64,000 bases of DNA from Shinella fusca (GTDB taxonomy: Bacteria; Pseudomonadota; Alphaproteobacteria; Rhizobiales; Rhizobiaceae): positions 35,207-99,206 of the forward strand of contig NZ_JACHIK010000017.1 in assembly GCF_014203155.1 (NCBI RefSeq), written 5' to 3'. Positions 6,915-16,405 of this stretch are shown here, in pieces (the stretch's first letter is position 1; each line of letters opens with the position of its first letter). A program made the translations under genes and the position numbers. The notes under the pieces are model-generated. The model had not been told where the DNA came from and did no database searches. It saw nothing but the letters and a program-made list of their open reading frames with translations.

Positions 6915-8090
6915 ATGGCTCCCGACACGCGGCAGAAGCGCCGCATCACCATTCTCGGCTCGACAGGCTCCATCGGCACCAGCACGCTCGACGTGGTGCG
7001 CCAGCGCGGCGGGCGCGAGCGCTACGAGGTGCTGGCACTGACCGGCAACGGCAATGTCGAGCTGCTGGCCGCGCAGGCCAAGGAATGCGGCGCCCGACTG
7101 GCCGTGACGGCCGACGAGAGCCGCTACGCCGCGCTGAAGGACGCGCTTTCCGGCAGCGGCATCGAAGCGGCCGCGGGACGAGCGGCGCTGCTGGAAGCGG
7201 CCTCCGGCGATGCGGACTGGGTGATGGCGGCGATCGTCGGCACGGCGGGCCTTGCCCCGACGCTTGCGGCGGCGGAGCGCGGCGCGGACATTGCGCTGGC
7301 CAACAAGGAATGCCTCGTTTCGGCCGGCGACCTTTTCGTCGACGCCGTCGCCAGGGGCGGCGGGCGGCTGATCCCCGTCGACAGCGAGCACAGCGCGATC
7401 TTCCAGGCGCTGGAGGAGGACCAGCGCCACGCCGTCGAGCGCATCGTGCTCACCGCCTCGGGCGGGCCCTTCCGCACCTGGAGCCGCAAGGAGATGGCCG
7501 GCGTGACGGCCGATATCGCCCGCGCGCACCCGAACTGGTCGATGGGACTCAAGATCTCCATCGGCAGCGCCTCCATGTTCAACAAGGCGCTGGAGATGAT
7601 CGAGGCCAAGCACCTCTTCGACGTTCGGCCGGAGCAGATCGAGGTCATCGTCCATCCGCAGTCGATCGTCCATTCCATGGTCGGCTATGTCGACGGCTCG
7701 GTGCTCGCCCAGCTCGGCGCGCCGGACATGCGCACGGCCATCGGCTACGCTCTGACCTATCCCGAACGCGCGCCGCTCGATGTCGACCGGCTGGATTTCG
7801 CAAAGCTCGCGCGGCTCGATTTCGAAGCGCCCGACGAGGTGCGCTTCCCGGCGCTGCGCCTTGCCCGCACGGCGCTGACGCGCGGCGGCCTGCAGGGCGC
7901 GGTGATGAACGCGGCCGAGGAAGTCGCCTTCCACGCCTTCGTGGCCGGGCACATCGGCTTCCTCGCCATGGCCGACATCGCCGAGGAGACGATGGAAAGG
8001 CTCGCCCACCTGCCGCCGGCATCCTCGATGGACGATGTCTTCGCCGGAGACGAAGAAGCCCGGCGGGTGGCCGCCGGGCTCATCGGATAA
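6915..8090 (+). CDS. dxr: 1-deoxy-D-xylulose 5-phosphate reductoisomerase
   Basis: A 391-residue enzyme that converts DXP to 2-C-methyl-D-erythritol 4-phosphate with NADPH, the committed step of the MEP isoprenoid pathway. The NADPH site ITILGSTGSIGTSTL is at the start. The metal and substrate motifs are IPVDSEHSAIFQ, ASGGPFR and MGLKISIGSASMFNKALE. The family is usually 385-400 residues. The frame runs open upstream, but the ATG at 6915 gives the correct N-terminus. It stands alone and converges on hemA, 19 bp apart. Confidence 0.97.
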   Translation: MAPDTRQKRRITILGSTGSIGTSTLDVVRQRGGRERYEVLALTGNGNVELLAAQAKECGARLAVTADESRYAALKDALSGSGIEAAAGRAALLEAASGDADWVMAAIVGTAGLAPTLAAAERGADIALANKECLVSAGDLFVDAVARGGGRLIPVDSEHSAIFQALEEDQRHAVERIVLTASGGPFRTWSRKEMAGVTADIARAHPNWSMGLKISIGSASMFNKALEMIEAKHLFDVRPEQIEVIVHPQSIVHSMVGYVDGSVLAQLGAPDMRTAIGYALTYPERAPLDVDRLDFAKLARLDFEAPDEVRFPALRLARTALTRGGLQGAVMNAAEEVAFHAFVAGHIGFLAMADIAEETMERLAHLPPASSMDDVFAGDEEARRVAAGLIG

Positions 8091-8109
8091 CGTCGATTGC
8101 GCCGCCGTC

Positions 8110-9324
8110 TCAGGCGACGGCGCGGGCCAGCGCACAGCGCGACCAGAGCGCGTGCAGCGCGCCGACGAGATGCTCGATATCGGCATCCGAATGCAGCGGC
8201 GTCGGCGTGATGCGCAGGCGCTCGGTCTTGCGCGGCACGGTCGGATAGTTGATCGGCTGGACGTAGATGCCGAAATTGTCGAGCAGCAGGTCCGAGATCC
8301 ACTTGCACTTGGCGGCATCGCCCACCATCACCGGCACGATATGGCTCGGGTTCGGCATGTGCGGGATGCCGTTGCGGTCGAGCGCGGCGCGCAGCTTGCG
8401 CACGCGCTCCTGATGCGCGAAGCGCTCGGTCTGGCTGGATTTCAGGTGCCGGATCGAGGCGAGCGCACCGGCGGCCAGCGCCGGAGGCAGCGACGTCGTG
8501 AAGATGAAGCCCGAGGCGAAGGACCGCACGAAATCGCACAGCGCGGAGGAGCCGGCGATATAGCCGCCCATCACGCCGAAGGCCTTGGCAAGCGTGCCCT
8601 CGATGACCGTCAGGCGGTCCATCAGGCCTTCGCGCTCGGCAATGCCGCCGCCGCGCGGGCCGTACATGCCGACGGCATGGACCTCGTCCAGATAGGTCAT
8701 CGCGCCGTACTTGTCGGCAAGGTCGCAGATTTCCTTGATGGGGGCGATGTCGCCGTCCATCGAATAGACCGATTCGAAGGCGATCAGCTTCGGCGCCTTC
8801 GGGTCGGCGGCCGCCAGCTTGGCTTCGAGGTCCTTCAGGTCGTTGTGCTTCCAGATCACCCGCTCGCATTTCGAATGGCGGATGCCCTCGATCATCGAAG
8901 CGTGGTTCCCGGCATCGGAGAAACAGATGAGGCCGGGAACCTTCGAACAGAGCGTGCCGAGCGCAGCCCAGTTGGACACGTAGCCCGAGGTGAAGAGCAG
9001 GGCCGCTTCCTTGCCGTGCAGGTCGGCGAGTTCCTGTTCGAGAAGCACATGGTAGTGGTTGGTGCCGGAGATGTTGCGGGTGCCGCCGGCACCGGCGCCA
9101 CACTGGTCGATGGCAAGCTTCATCGCCTCCGTGACCGCGGGATTCTGGCCCATGCCGAGATAATCATTGGAACACCAGACCGTGACGTCCTTCGGGCCGT
9201 CCGCCGTGTAGCGGGTCGCCCTGGGGAAGTTGCCCTTCTGGCGCTCCAGATCGGCGAAAACGCGGTAGCGGCCTTCCTGATGCAGGCCGCCCAGTTCGTT
9301 CTTGAAGAAAGTCTCGAAGTCCAT
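8110..9324 (-). CDS. hemA: 5-aminolevulinate synthase
   Basis: A 404-residue PLP enzyme that condenses glycine and succinyl-CoA to 5-aminolevulinate, the first step of heme and tetrapyrrole synthesis by the Shemin pathway used by alphaproteobacteria. The start is [11 protein letters not shown]. The family hallmarks are [38 protein letters not shown] and the PLP-lysine motif [14 protein letters not shown]. It sits alone in its operon. A candidate promoter with an FNR/FixK-type box lies about 130-180 bp upstream, which suggests oxygen control. Confidence 0.97.
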   Translation of the reverse strand: MDFETFFKNELGGLHQEGRYRVFADLERQKGNFPRATRYTADGPKDVTVWCSNDYLGMGQNPAVTEAMKLAIDQCGAGAGGTRNISGTNHYHVLLEQELADLHGKEAALLFTSGYVSNWAALGTLCSKVPGLICFSDAGNHASMIEGIRHSKCERVIWKHNDLKDLEAKLAAADPKAPKLIAFESVYSMDGDIAPIKEICDLADKYGAMTYLDEVHAVGMYGPRGGGIAEREGLMDRLTVIEGTLAKAFGVMGGYIAGSSALCDFVRSFASGFIFTTSLPPALAAGALASIRHLKSSQTERFAHQERVRKLRAALDRNGIPHMPNPSHIVPVMVGDAAKCKWISDLLLDNFGIYVQPINYPTVPRKTERLRITPTPLHSDADIEHLVGALHALWSRCALARAVA

Positions 9325-9458
9325 CCGCAGTCTCCTGTCCGGCGAGAACCCGGACATCATCGTCGTTGGCTGTCGTTCAATCGGCTACACCCGGCGCTCC
9401 TGCGCCGCAACGAAATCCGCTGCGGCAAATCGGCGCCACCTTTGAACCATTCCAATCT

Positions 9459-9464
9459 ATCCTA
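9459..9464 (-). promoter_or_regulatory. candidate -10 hexamer of hemA
   Basis: The minus strand reads TAGGAT, four of six matches to TATAAT. If it is the -10, transcription starts near 9452. The centre of the anaerobox at 9487-9500 then falls at -41.5, the classic position of an FNR/FixK activator. No -35 hexamer is needed in such promoters. The hemA start codon is about 128 bases further on. Confidence 0.45.
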
Positions 9465-9486
9465 GGTCTCCAAAGGCCATTCGATG

Positions 9487-9500
9487 TTGATGCATGTCAA
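9487..9500 (-). promoter_or_regulatory. FNR/FixK-type anaerobox upstream of hemA
   Basis: The sequence is TTGAT-GCAT-GTCAA, a full match to the TTGA-N6-TCAA half-site pattern of FNR, FnrN and FixK regulators. It is an inverted repeat and so reads on both strands. It lies between the terminator of the upstream operon and hemA, so hemA is the only sensible target. Oxygen-dependent hemA control through such boxes is known in other alphaproteobacteria. Confidence 0.65.
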
Positions 9501-9510
9501 GTCTGCACGA

Positions 9511-9537
9511 AAAAAGGACGGCCTCAACCGTCCTTTT
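9511..9537 (-). terminator. Rho-independent terminator of the molybdenum hydroxylase operon
   Basis: A perfect 10-bp stem, AAAAGGACGG with CCGTCCTTTT, encloses a 6-base loop. On the minus strand it runs into a T-tract. It lies 30 bp after the stop of the FAD-subunit gene. Confidence 0.85.
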
Positions 9538-9566
9538 AATCGAACCAGTTTCAGCTTTTGCGGGGG

Positions 9567-10364
9567 TCAGGCGGCCGCGACCGCGCGCTTCGCCATGACC
9601 TTCACGAGGTTCGCCCGGTATTCCGCGCTGCCGTGGATATCCGAGAGGAGACCGCCGGCATCGACCGAAACGCCGGCGACTGCCTCCGGCGACCAGTTTG
9701 CGGCAAGCGCCCGTTCCATGCCCTCGTGCCGGAAGACGCCGTCGGAGCCGGCCCCCGTCACCGCCACGCGCACGCTGCCGTCCGCCCCCTTCGCCACGAA
9801 GACGCCGGCCATGGCATAGCGCGAGGCCGGGTTGGGGAACTTGGAATAACCGGCCTTCGCCGGCGCCTCGAAGGTCACCGCCGTCACGATCTCGCCGTCC
9901 TCCAGCGCGGTCTCGAAGAGCCCGGTGAAGAAGTCGCCGGCGGAAATCTCGCGGCGGTCGGTGACGATGGTCGCCCCCAGCGCCAGCATGGCGGAGGGGT
10001 AGTCCGCCGCCGGGTCGTTGTTGGCGATGGAGCCGCCGATCGTGCCCATGTGGCGCACATGCGGGTCGCCGATATGGGACGCCAGATGGCAGATCGCCGG
10101 GCAGACCGCCTTGAGCTCCGCCGAGGTCGAGACCTCGTAATGCGTCGTGCCCGCACCGATGCGGACACGGTTGCCGTCGACGGAAATGCCCTTCAGCTCG
10201 GCGACGTGGCGCAGGTCCACGAGGTCGGACGGCGCGGCGAGCCGCTGCTTCATGGTGGGGATCAGCGTCATGCCGCCGGAGACGTATTTCGCCTCGTCGG
10301 ACGAGGACTGCAGCTTGACGGCATCCGCGACGGAGGATGCACGATGGTAATTGGTTGCGTACAT
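9567..10364 (-). CDS. molybdenum hydroxylase, FAD-binding medium subunit (CoxM/XdhB type)
   Basis: A 265-residue protein of the CoxM/CutM family, which passes electrons from the [2Fe-2S] subunit to its acceptor through FAD. FAD motifs: YVSGGMTLIPTMKQ near residue 28 and HMGTIGGSIANNDPAAD around residues 105-120. The C-terminal CO dehydrogenase flavoprotein domain follows. The ATG at 10364 has a Shine-Dalgarno GGAGG and lies 11 bp after the large-subunit stop. It is the last gene of the S-L-M operon and is followed by a strong terminator. Confidence 0.92.
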   Translation of the reverse strand: MYATNYHRASSVADAVKLQSSSDEAKYVSGGMTLIPTMKQRLAAPSDLVDLRHVAELKGISVDGNRVRIGAGTTHYEVSTSAELKAVCPAICHLASHIGDPHVRHMGTIGGSIANNDPAADYPSAMLALGATIVTDRREISAGDFFTGLFETALEDGEIVTAVTFEAPAKAGYSKFPNPASRYAMAGVFVAKGADGSVRVAVTGAGSDGVFRHEGMERALAANWSPEAVAGVSVDAGGLLSDIHGSAEYRANLVKVMAKRAVAAA

Positions 10365-10375
10365 GGCTTCCTCCG

Positions 10376-12724
10376 TCAGTTGCTGGCCGCCAGCGCCGCC
10401 CAGACCTTCTGGGGCGTTGCCGGCATGGTGAGGTCGTTGTTGCCGATGGCGTCGGTGATGGCGTTCATCAGCGCCGGCGGCGAGCCGATGGCCCCCGCCT
10501 CCCCGCAGCCCTTGATGCCGAGCGGGTTGTTCGGGCAGGGCGTGACCTGGTGCGAGACCTGGAAGGACGGCAGGTCGTCGGCGCGCGGCATGGTGTAGTC
10601 CATGTAGCTCGCCGTCAAGAGCTGGCCCGTTTCCGGGTCGTAGTGCACGCCTTCCAGCAGCGCCTGGCCGATACCCTGCGCGATGCCGCCATGCACCTGC
10701 CCCTCGACGATCATCGGGTTGATGATGTTGCCGAAGTCGTCGGCGGCGACGAACTGGACGATCTTCGTCTTGCCCGTCTCCGGATCCACCTCGACCTCGC
10801 AGATATAGCAGCCGGCCGGGAAGGTGAAGTTCGCCGGGTCGTAGAAGGCGCCTTCCTTGAGGCCCGGTTCCATGCCGGCCGGCAGGTTGTGCGCGGTATA
10901 GGCGGCAAGCGCCATCTGGAACCACGGCACCGACTTGTCCGTGCCCGCGACCTTCAGCGCGCCGTTCTCCACGACGATATCGCTCTCGTCGGCCTCCATC
11001 AGGTGGGCGGCGATCTTCTTGGCCTTGGCCTCCACCTTGTCGAGCGCCTTGACGACGGCGGACATGCCGACCGCGCCCGAGCGCGAACCATAGGTGCCCA
11101 TGCCCATCTGCACCTTGTCGGTATCGCCATGGACGATGGAGACGCTGTCGAGCGGCACGCCGAAGCGGTCGGCGACGAGCTGGGCGAAGGTCGTCTCATG
11201 GCCCTGGCCGTGGCTGTGCGAGCCGGTCAGGACCTCGATGGTGCCCACCGCATTGACGCGCACCTCCGCCGATTCCCAGAGGCCGACACCCGCGCCGAGC
11301 GAGCCGACCGCCGCAGACGGCGCGATGCCGCAGGCCTCGATATAGCAGCTCATGCCGATGCCGCGCTTCATGCCGCGGCCTGCGGCCTCCGCCTTGCGGG
11401 CCGCAAAACCGGCCCAGTCGGCCGCCTTCATCGCCGCTTCCAGCGAAGCCTCGTAGTCGCCGGCGTCGTAGTTCATGATCACCGGCGTCTGGTGCGGGAA
11501 GGAGCGGATGAAGTTGATGCGGCGAAGCTCGGCCGGCGAGACGCCGAGTTCGCGCGCCGCCGTCTCCATGGTCCGTTCGAGAAGATAGGTCGCCTCCGGG
11601 CGTCCGGCGCCGCGATAGGCGTCGACCGCGACCGTATTGGTGTAGACGGCCCTGACATTGGCGTGGATCGCCGGGAAATTGTACTGGCCGGAAAGCAGCG
11701 TCGCATAGAGATAGGTCGGCACCGCCGAGGAGAAGAGCGACATGTAGGCGCCGAAATTGGCGATGGTGTCGACCTTCAGCGCCGTGACGCGGTTCTCCGC
11801 GTCGAAGGCCATCTTGACCGTCGAGACATGGTCGCGGCCATGCGCGTCGGTGAGGAAGGCCTCGGTGCGGTCGCTCGTCCACTTTACCGGAACGCCGGCC
11901 CGCTTGGAGGCCCACAGGCAGACGATCTCCTCCGGGTAGATGTAGATCTTCGAGCCGAAGCCGCCGCCGACGTCGGGCGCGATGACGCGCAGCTTGTTTT
12001 CCGGCGCCACGTTGTAGAAGGCGCTCATGACGAGGCGCGCGACATGCGGGTTCTGGCTCGTCGTGTAGCAGGTGTAGTGGTCCTCGGCCGCATCGTAGAT
12101 GCCAAGCGCGGCACGCGGCTCCATCGGGTTCGGCGCAAGGCGGTTGTTGACGATCTTCATCTCGGTGACATGGGCGGCCGATGCGATGGCCGCGTCCGTC
12201 GCGGCGCTGTCGCCGATCTCCCAGTCGTAGATGAGGTTGCCGGGGGCCTCGGGGTGAAGCTGCGGCTGGCCGGCTTCCAGCGCCTTCACGGCGTCGGTGA
12301 CGGCGGGCAGCACCTCGTAGTCGACGACGACGGCCTCGGCCGCATCGCGCGCCTCGCCGACGCTGTCGGCGACCACCACGGCGACGGCATCGCCCACATA
12401 GCGCACCGTCTCATGGGCGATGGGCCGCCAGGCGCCCATCTTCATCGGCGAGCCGTCCTTGGAATGGATCATCCAGCCGCAGATCAGGTTGCCGATGCCG
12501 TCGTCCAGCATCTGCTTGCCGTTGAGCACGGCGATGACGCCCGGCATGTCCTCCGCCGCCGACGTATCGATGCTCCTGATCCTCGCATGGGCGTGCGGCG
12601 AGCGCACGAATGCGGCATAGCGCATGCCCGGCACGGACATGTCGTCCGTATAGCGCCCCTTGCCGGTGAGAAACCTCTTGTCTTCCTTTCGCGCGACGCG
12701 CGCGCCGATGCCTTCGACACCCAT
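10376..12724 (-). CDS. molybdenum hydroxylase large subunit, form II CoxL-like
   Basis: A 782-residue Mo-cofactor subunit of the xanthine oxidase family. I chose the ATG at 12724 because GGAGG stands 8 bases before it; in-frame ATGs further upstream have poor spacing. The active-site loop reads AYRGAGR at residues 369-375. That is the form II signature; true CO dehydrogenases (form I) carry AYxCSFR. Other typical parts are GRYTDDM near the start, [13 protein letters not shown], and the C-terminal [12 protein letters not shown] with the catalytic Glu. The substrate is unknown; CO is doubtful, and aromatic or aldehyde substrates are possible. No coxDEF maturation genes are next to it. Confidence 0.9.
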   Translation of the reverse strand: MGVEGIGARVARKEDKRFLTGKGRYTDDMSVPGMRYAAFVRSPHAHARIRSIDTSAAEDMPGVIAVLNGKQMLDDGIGNLICGWMIHSKDGSPMKMGAWRPIAHETVRYVGDAVAVVVADSVGEARDAAEAVVVDYEVLPAVTDAVKALEAGQPQLHPEAPGNLIYDWEIGDSAATDAAIASAAHVTEMKIVNNRLAPNPMEPRAALGIYDAAEDHYTCYTTSQNPHVARLVMSAFYNVAPENKLRVIAPDVGGGFGSKIYIYPEEIVCLWASKRAGVPVKWTSDRTEAFLTDAHGRDHVSTVKMAFDAENRVTALKVDTIANFGAYMSLFSSAVPTYLYATLLSGQYNFPAIHANVRAVYTNTVAVDAYRGAGRPEATYLLERTMETAARELGVSPAELRRINFIRSFPHQTPVIMNYDAGDYEASLEAAMKAADWAGFAARKAEAAGRGMKRGIGMSCYIEACGIAPSAAVGSLGAGVGLWESAEVRVNAVGTIEVLTGSHSHGQGHETTFAQLVADRFGVPLDSVSIVHGDTDKVQMGMGTYGSRSGAVGMSAVVKALDKVEAKAKKIAAHLMEADESDIVVENGALKVAGTDKSVPWFQMALAAYTAHNLPAGMEPGLKEGAFYDPANFTFPAGCYICEVEVDPETGKTKIVQFVAADDFGNIINPMIVEGQVHGGIAQGIGQALLEGVHYDPETGQLLTASYMDYTMPRADDLPSFQVSHQVTPCPNNPLGIKGCGEAGAIGSPPALMNAITDAIGNNDLTMPATPQKVWAALAASN

Positions 12725-12760
12725 CTTCATCTCCTCCAGAGAATGGAGGCGACAGGCTCT

Positions 12761-12812
12761 AGCCAATAGGCGTCAGGGACTTCGTCGCCTCGCGACGGCC
12801 TCCCTACTGGCT
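12761..12812. repeat. nested inverted repeat between the small- and large-subunit genes
   Basis: The outer arms AGCCAATAGG (12761-12770) and CCTACTGGCT (12803-12812) are complementary at 9 of 10 positions. Inside, CGTCGC-CTC-GCGACG (12783-12797) is a perfect hairpin. The 108-bp spacer between the two genes is otherwise non-coding. It may be an intergenic repeat, or an RNA structure that adjusts the ratio of the two subunits. Confidence 0.5.
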
Positions 12813-12832
12813 ACCGCCTACCGCCCAATGCC

Positions 12833-13324
12833 TTATTCCGCCGCCTGCCGGCCTGCCGCGCCCATCTCTTCGGCGGCGGCGAGGATGGCCTTCACGATGT
12901 TGTGGTAGCCGGTGCATCGACAGATATTGCCTTCGAGATTTTCCCGAACGGTCTTCTCGTCGAGCTTGGCGCCGTATCGGTTGATCATGTCCACCGCGGT
13001 CATCACCATGCCGGGCGTGCAGAAGCCGCATTGCAGGCCGTGGTTCGCCTTGAAGGCCGCCTGCACGGGATGGAGGTCCCCACCCGCGGCAAGGCCTTCA
13101 ATGGTGAGGATCTCGGAGCCGGCGGCCTGGGCCGCGAGGATGGAACAGCTCTTGACGGCCTTGCCGTCCATATGCACCACGCAGGCCCCGCACTGGGACG
13201 TGTCGCAGCCGACATGGGTTCCCGTGAGAGCGAGCTGGTCGCGCAGGAAGTGCACAAGCAGGGTGCGGTCCTCGCACTCGCGGCTCACCTTCCTGCCGTT
13301 GACGGTCATTGCCACTTTCGCCAT
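12833..13324 (-). CDS. molybdenum hydroxylase small subunit, two [2Fe-2S] clusters (CoxS type)
   Basis: A 163-residue iron-sulfur subunit. The plant-ferredoxin-like cluster motif is [16 protein letters not shown] (about residues 39-54). The second cluster lies in CGFCTPGM (about residue 98) and [13 protein letters not shown] (about residue 132). It is the first gene of the S-L-M operon and begins with [13 protein letters not shown] after AGGGAGG. Together the three subunits form a molybdenum-iron-sulfur-flavin hydroxylase, probably cytoplasmic or attached to the inner membrane. Confidence 0.94.
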   Translation of the reverse strand: MAKVAMTVNGRKVSRECEDRTLLVHFLRDQLALTGTHVGCDTSQCGACVVHMDGKAVKSCSILAAQAAGSEILTIEGLAAGGDLHPVQAAFKANHGLQCGFCTPGMVMTAVDMINRYGAKLDEKTVRENLEGNICRCTGYHNIVKAILAAAEEMGAAGRQAAE

Positions 13325-13783
13325 TCATTCCTCCCTGGCGGTTACCTGCCGCTGGGACCGGACGATCCGACGTCATATGCAGCGGGCGTCCTCACGACGC
13401 GGGCGGGGATCGAGCGACTCCAGCATTTCGATTCGCGTGCATTCTTTTCGGCACGAGTGCCGCGGCGACGTCTTCTCCTCCTTCGCCGCGACCTCAACAA
13501 TCATATCATTTGACGTTTTGCGGCGGCGATCAACCGCTACTTTGTAAGGGGGATGAAAATTATCGTGACCGGGCGCGCACCGGGCGAGGCCAAACGGAAC
13601 GGCCCCGCATTTTATTCGGTCTGCAAAAAAATACTTCAATGCCATGGACTTCCCCGGTCCCGCATATATCCTCAGGCTCGGACAGACCCGGCCGTCGCGA
13701 ACGGCCCCGGTATGTTCCTGGGTAGAAGGGGATAGGGCGGACCCGGCAAACGCGGCCGCCGCTCAACTTTGGAGAACATCTTC
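13325..13783. other. 459-bp divergent intergenic region, no supported gene
   Basis: It lies between the hydroxylase operon (leftward) and the glycine-zipper lipoprotein gene (rightward), and should hold both promoters. Open frames of 60-140 codons exist here on both strands, but none combines a ribosome-binding site with a recognisable domain or signal. The middle (about 13490-13560) is clearly richer in A+T than its surroundings. A 6-bp hairpin, GGCCGT-CGCGA-ACGGCC, lies at 13690-13706. Confidence 0.6.
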
Positions 13784-14047
13784 ATGAAGAAAGTCATTGC
13801 GCTCGTCCTGGTGGGCCTTGCCGCCGCCAGTTGCACGCAGACGGAAAAGGGTGCGGGCATCGGCGCCGTCTCCGGCGCAATCATCGGTGGCGCGGTCACC
13901 GGCAACGTCCGTGGCGCGGCCGTGGGCGCAGCCATCGGCGGCATTGCCGGCGGCGTCATCGGCCATGTCTCGGAACAGCCGGGCCAGTGCTACTACCGCG
14001 ACCGCTACGGCCGCCGCTACATCGACAATTGCCCGTCCAACTACTGA
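13784..14047 (+). CDS. small glycine-zipper outer-membrane lipoprotein
   Basis: An 87-residue protein read from the ATG at 13784, with GGAGA upstream. The signal peptide ends in the lipobox LAAASC, so Cys at about residue 20 is lipidated. The body is one long glycine zipper (GIGAVSGAIIGG, then GAAIGGIAGGVIG), typical of the 2TM glycine-zipper and YMGG-like families. These insert into or stabilise the outer membrane. The C-terminus has a Cys pair within QCYYRDRYGRRYIDNC, which may form a disulfide. A strong terminator follows. A structural envelope role is inferred. Confidence 0.85.
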   Translation: MKKVIALVLVGLAAASCTQTEKGAGIGAVSGAIIGGAVTGNVRGAAVGAAIGGIAGGVIGHVSEQPGQCYYRDRYGRRYIDNCPSNY

Positions 14048-14071
14048 GCCTGACGGTTGTCATTCATGCGA

Positions 14072-14098
14072 AGCCCCGGGCATGGCCCGGGGCTTTTG
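14072..14098 (+). terminator. Rho-independent terminator of the lipoprotein gene
   Basis: A perfect 10-bp stem, AGCCCCGGGC with GCCCGGGGCT, encloses a 3-base loop and is followed by TTTT. Confidence 0.9.
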
Positions 14099-14182
14099 CT
14101 TTGCGCGCTTCGCACAAAATCCCCTCCGGTGCTTCAAATCCGCCGCGCCAGCGTGTAAAACCGCCGTTAACATTACGGAAAA

Positions 14183-14196
14183 CCTAACGCGTTAGG
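14183..14196. promoter_or_regulatory. perfect 14-bp palindrome upstream of tamA
   Basis: CCTAACGCGTTAGG reads the same on both strands. It lies 115 bp before the tamA start, in the only intergenic region that can carry the tamAB promoter. A dimeric regulator could bind here. No known regulator motif is recognised. Confidence 0.35.
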
Positions 14197-14310
14197 GTCG
14201 TTTCCTGCCTGGAAGGCTCCGGATGGAACGGAGTGCCTAGAGATCGTGTCGGACGCTGTCGGCCTGCCGCCCGCACCGCACCTTGGGAGAAAGGCGACGG
14301 ATTGCTGCGG

Positions 14311-16233
14311 ATGCGGGACAAAGTGAACCGGCCGGAAAAGAGTTTTGCGTTTCTGAAGGCTGGCACCGCGCTCGCGGTTGCGGCATCGCTCGCCTGCGGC
14401 CCGCTTTCCGTTTCCTCGGCATCCGCCTTCGAGCTCTTCGGCATGAAGTTCTTCGAGAGCGAGGAAGACACCGCTCCCGTCATCGACCCCGTCTCCTACA
14501 CGCTGACGCTCGATCCCGGCACGGAGGACGACGACCTCAAGGAGGCGATCGAGAACACCGCACTGCTCAAGCAGGACGAGGGCAAGCCGGTCTCCGGCGA
14601 TCTCGGCCTCGTCATCAAGGCGCGCGACGACCGCGACCGCATCCTCGCCGCGCTCTACGAGCACGCCCGCTACGGCGGCGTGGTCAACGTCACCATCAAC
14701 GGGCAGGACCTCGATTCGCTGCCGCCGAACCCGGAATTCAACGCCAGGGGTGCGATCCCCGTGTCGATCCGCGTCGAGCCCGGCCCGGTCTTCACCTTCG
14801 GCGAAGTCGCCTTTTCCGGCGATGCGGAAGGCCGCAACCCGGCGGACTACGGTCTGGTCGCCGGCGCGCGCGCCGATTCCACACTCATCCTGAAGGCCGG
14901 CGAGAAGATCGTCGCGGATATCAAGGCCGAGGGCCGGCCGCTCGCAAAGCTCACCGAGCGCAACGCGACCGCCGACCACAAGACGCGCACCGTCGACGTT
15001 GTGATCGCCGCCGAGGGCGGCCCGGTCGCGCCCGTCGGCGCCGTCGGCGTCAAGGGCACCAAGACGGTGGATGCGGATTTCGTGCAGCGTTATTCGCGCA
15101 TCAATGCCGGCCAGCCCTATTCGCCGGAAGCGCTCACCAGGGCCGCCGAGCGCCTGCGCCAGCTCGGCGTCTTCTCCAGCGTGACGATCCGCGAAGCCGG
15201 CAGCCTCGCCCCGGACGGCTCGTTGCCGATGACCATCGAGGTCTCGGAAGGCAAGCACCGCTATTTCGGCGTCGGCGCGCAATATTCCAACACGGACGGC
15301 TTCGGCCTCCAGGGCTACTGGGGCCACCGCAACCTCTTCGGCCAGGCCGAATCCCTGCGCATCGAAGGCTCGGTCAACCGGATCGGCGAGTCGAACCTCG
15401 GCGACCTCGACTATACGACGGCGATCCTCTTCTCCAAGCCCGGCGCCTTCGGGCCGGCCTCGACCTTCAATGCCAGCCTGAAGGCCGCGCTGGTCGATCC
15501 GGACGCCTACAACGCCTTCACCACCACGGCCGCCGCCGGCGTCAGCGTGGAGCTTTCCGACAGGGACACGGTGAGCGCCGGCGGCGAGGTCATGTGGAGC
15601 GACGTCGAGGACGCCTTCGGCAAGAACAAGTACCTGACCGTCAGCCTGCCCATCGAATATGTGCGCGACACCCGCGACGACAAGCTGAACCCGACGGAAG
15701 GCTACCGCTTCCTGATCAACGCCAAGCCGAGCTACGAGACCTATCGCGGCACGGTCTTCTCCAGCTTCGAGGGGGCGATCACCGGCTACCAGGGGCTCGG
15801 CGCGGAGGACCGTTTCGTGCTGGCCGGCAAGCTCGCCGCCGGCACGATCATCGGCGGCGACCAGCTTTCCGACATCCCGGCGACGCGCCGCTTCTTCCTC
15901 GGCGGCGGCGGCACGGTGCGCGGCTACGGCTACCAGGAGATCTCCCCGCGCAACGGCAAGGGCGAGTTGCTGGGCGGCCGGTCCTATGTGGCGGCCTCCG
16001 CGGAGGCGCGCATCGGCATCACCGAGACGCTCGGCATCGTCCCCTTCATCGACGTCGGCACGGTCTCGACCGACGAGGTGCCGGATTTCGAGGACATCCG
16101 GGCGGGCGCCGGCATCGGGCTGCGCTACGCGACACCCTTCGGGCCGCTCCGCCTCGACGTCGCCGTTCCGCTGAAGAAATATCCCGGCGGAACCTCCTTC
16201 GGGGTCTATGCCGGCATCGGCCAGTCCTTCTGA
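14311..16233 (+). CDS. tamA: translocation and assembly module outer-membrane protein TamA
   Basis: A 640-residue Omp85-family protein. TamA pairs with TamB to insert proteins into the outer membrane or to move phospholipids to it. After a signal peptide (core GTALAVAASLACGPLSVSSASA) come POTRA-like modules to about residue 290, then a 16-strand barrel. The conserved barrel motif GGGGTVRGYGYQEISPR is at about residues 529-545, and the protein ends in GIGQSF with a terminal Phe. The exact start is uncertain; an in-frame TTG at 14302 is an alternative. It is followed by tamB, as in most proteobacteria. Confidence 0.93.
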   Translation: MRDKVNRPEKSFAFLKAGTALAVAASLACGPLSVSSASAFELFGMKFFESEEDTAPVIDPVSYTLTLDPGTEDDDLKEAIENTALLKQDEGKPVSGDLGLVIKARDDRDRILAALYEHARYGGVVNVTINGQDLDSLPPNPEFNARGAIPVSIRVEPGPVFTFGEVAFSGDAEGRNPADYGLVAGARADSTLILKAGEKIVADIKAEGRPLAKLTERNATADHKTRTVDVVIAAEGGPVAPVGAVGVKGTKTVDADFVQRYSRINAGQPYSPEALTRAAERLRQLGVFSSVTIREAGSLAPDGSLPMTIEVSEGKHRYFGVGAQYSNTDGFGLQGYWGHRNLFGQAESLRIEGSVNRIGESNLGDLDYTTAILFSKPGAFGPASTFNASLKAALVDPDAYNAFTTTAAAGVSVELSDRDTVSAGGEVMWSDVEDAFGKNKYLTVSLPIEYVRDTRDDKLNPTEGYRFLINAKPSYETYRGTVFSSFEGAITGYQGLGAEDRFVLAGKLAAGTIIGGDQLSDIPATRRFFLGGGGTVRGYGYQEISPRNGKGELLGGRSYVAASAEARIGITETLGIVPFIDVGTVSTDEVPDFEDIRAGAGIGLRYATPFGPLRLDVAVPLKKYPGGTSFGVYAGIGQSF

Positions 16234-16405
16234 CGGCCGCCGCGATTTGCAGCCAGGGTGATGGCGGGAAGGCAAGCGGCGATTTTGCGCCCGCCATTGC
16301 TTCGACTAAAAGACCAGGGGCGCCCCCGCGCGATTCGAAGACGCGCGAAAGCGCCCTAGTTTAGACGCTGAGGTGCGGCACTTCCCGCCGGCCGAATGGA
16401 AGAAG

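Noticed and set aside
13373..13645. 90-codon open frame on the minus strand before the molybdenum hydroxylase operon
   Set aside because: No ribosome-binding site, no signal or domain, and it occupies the expected promoter region.
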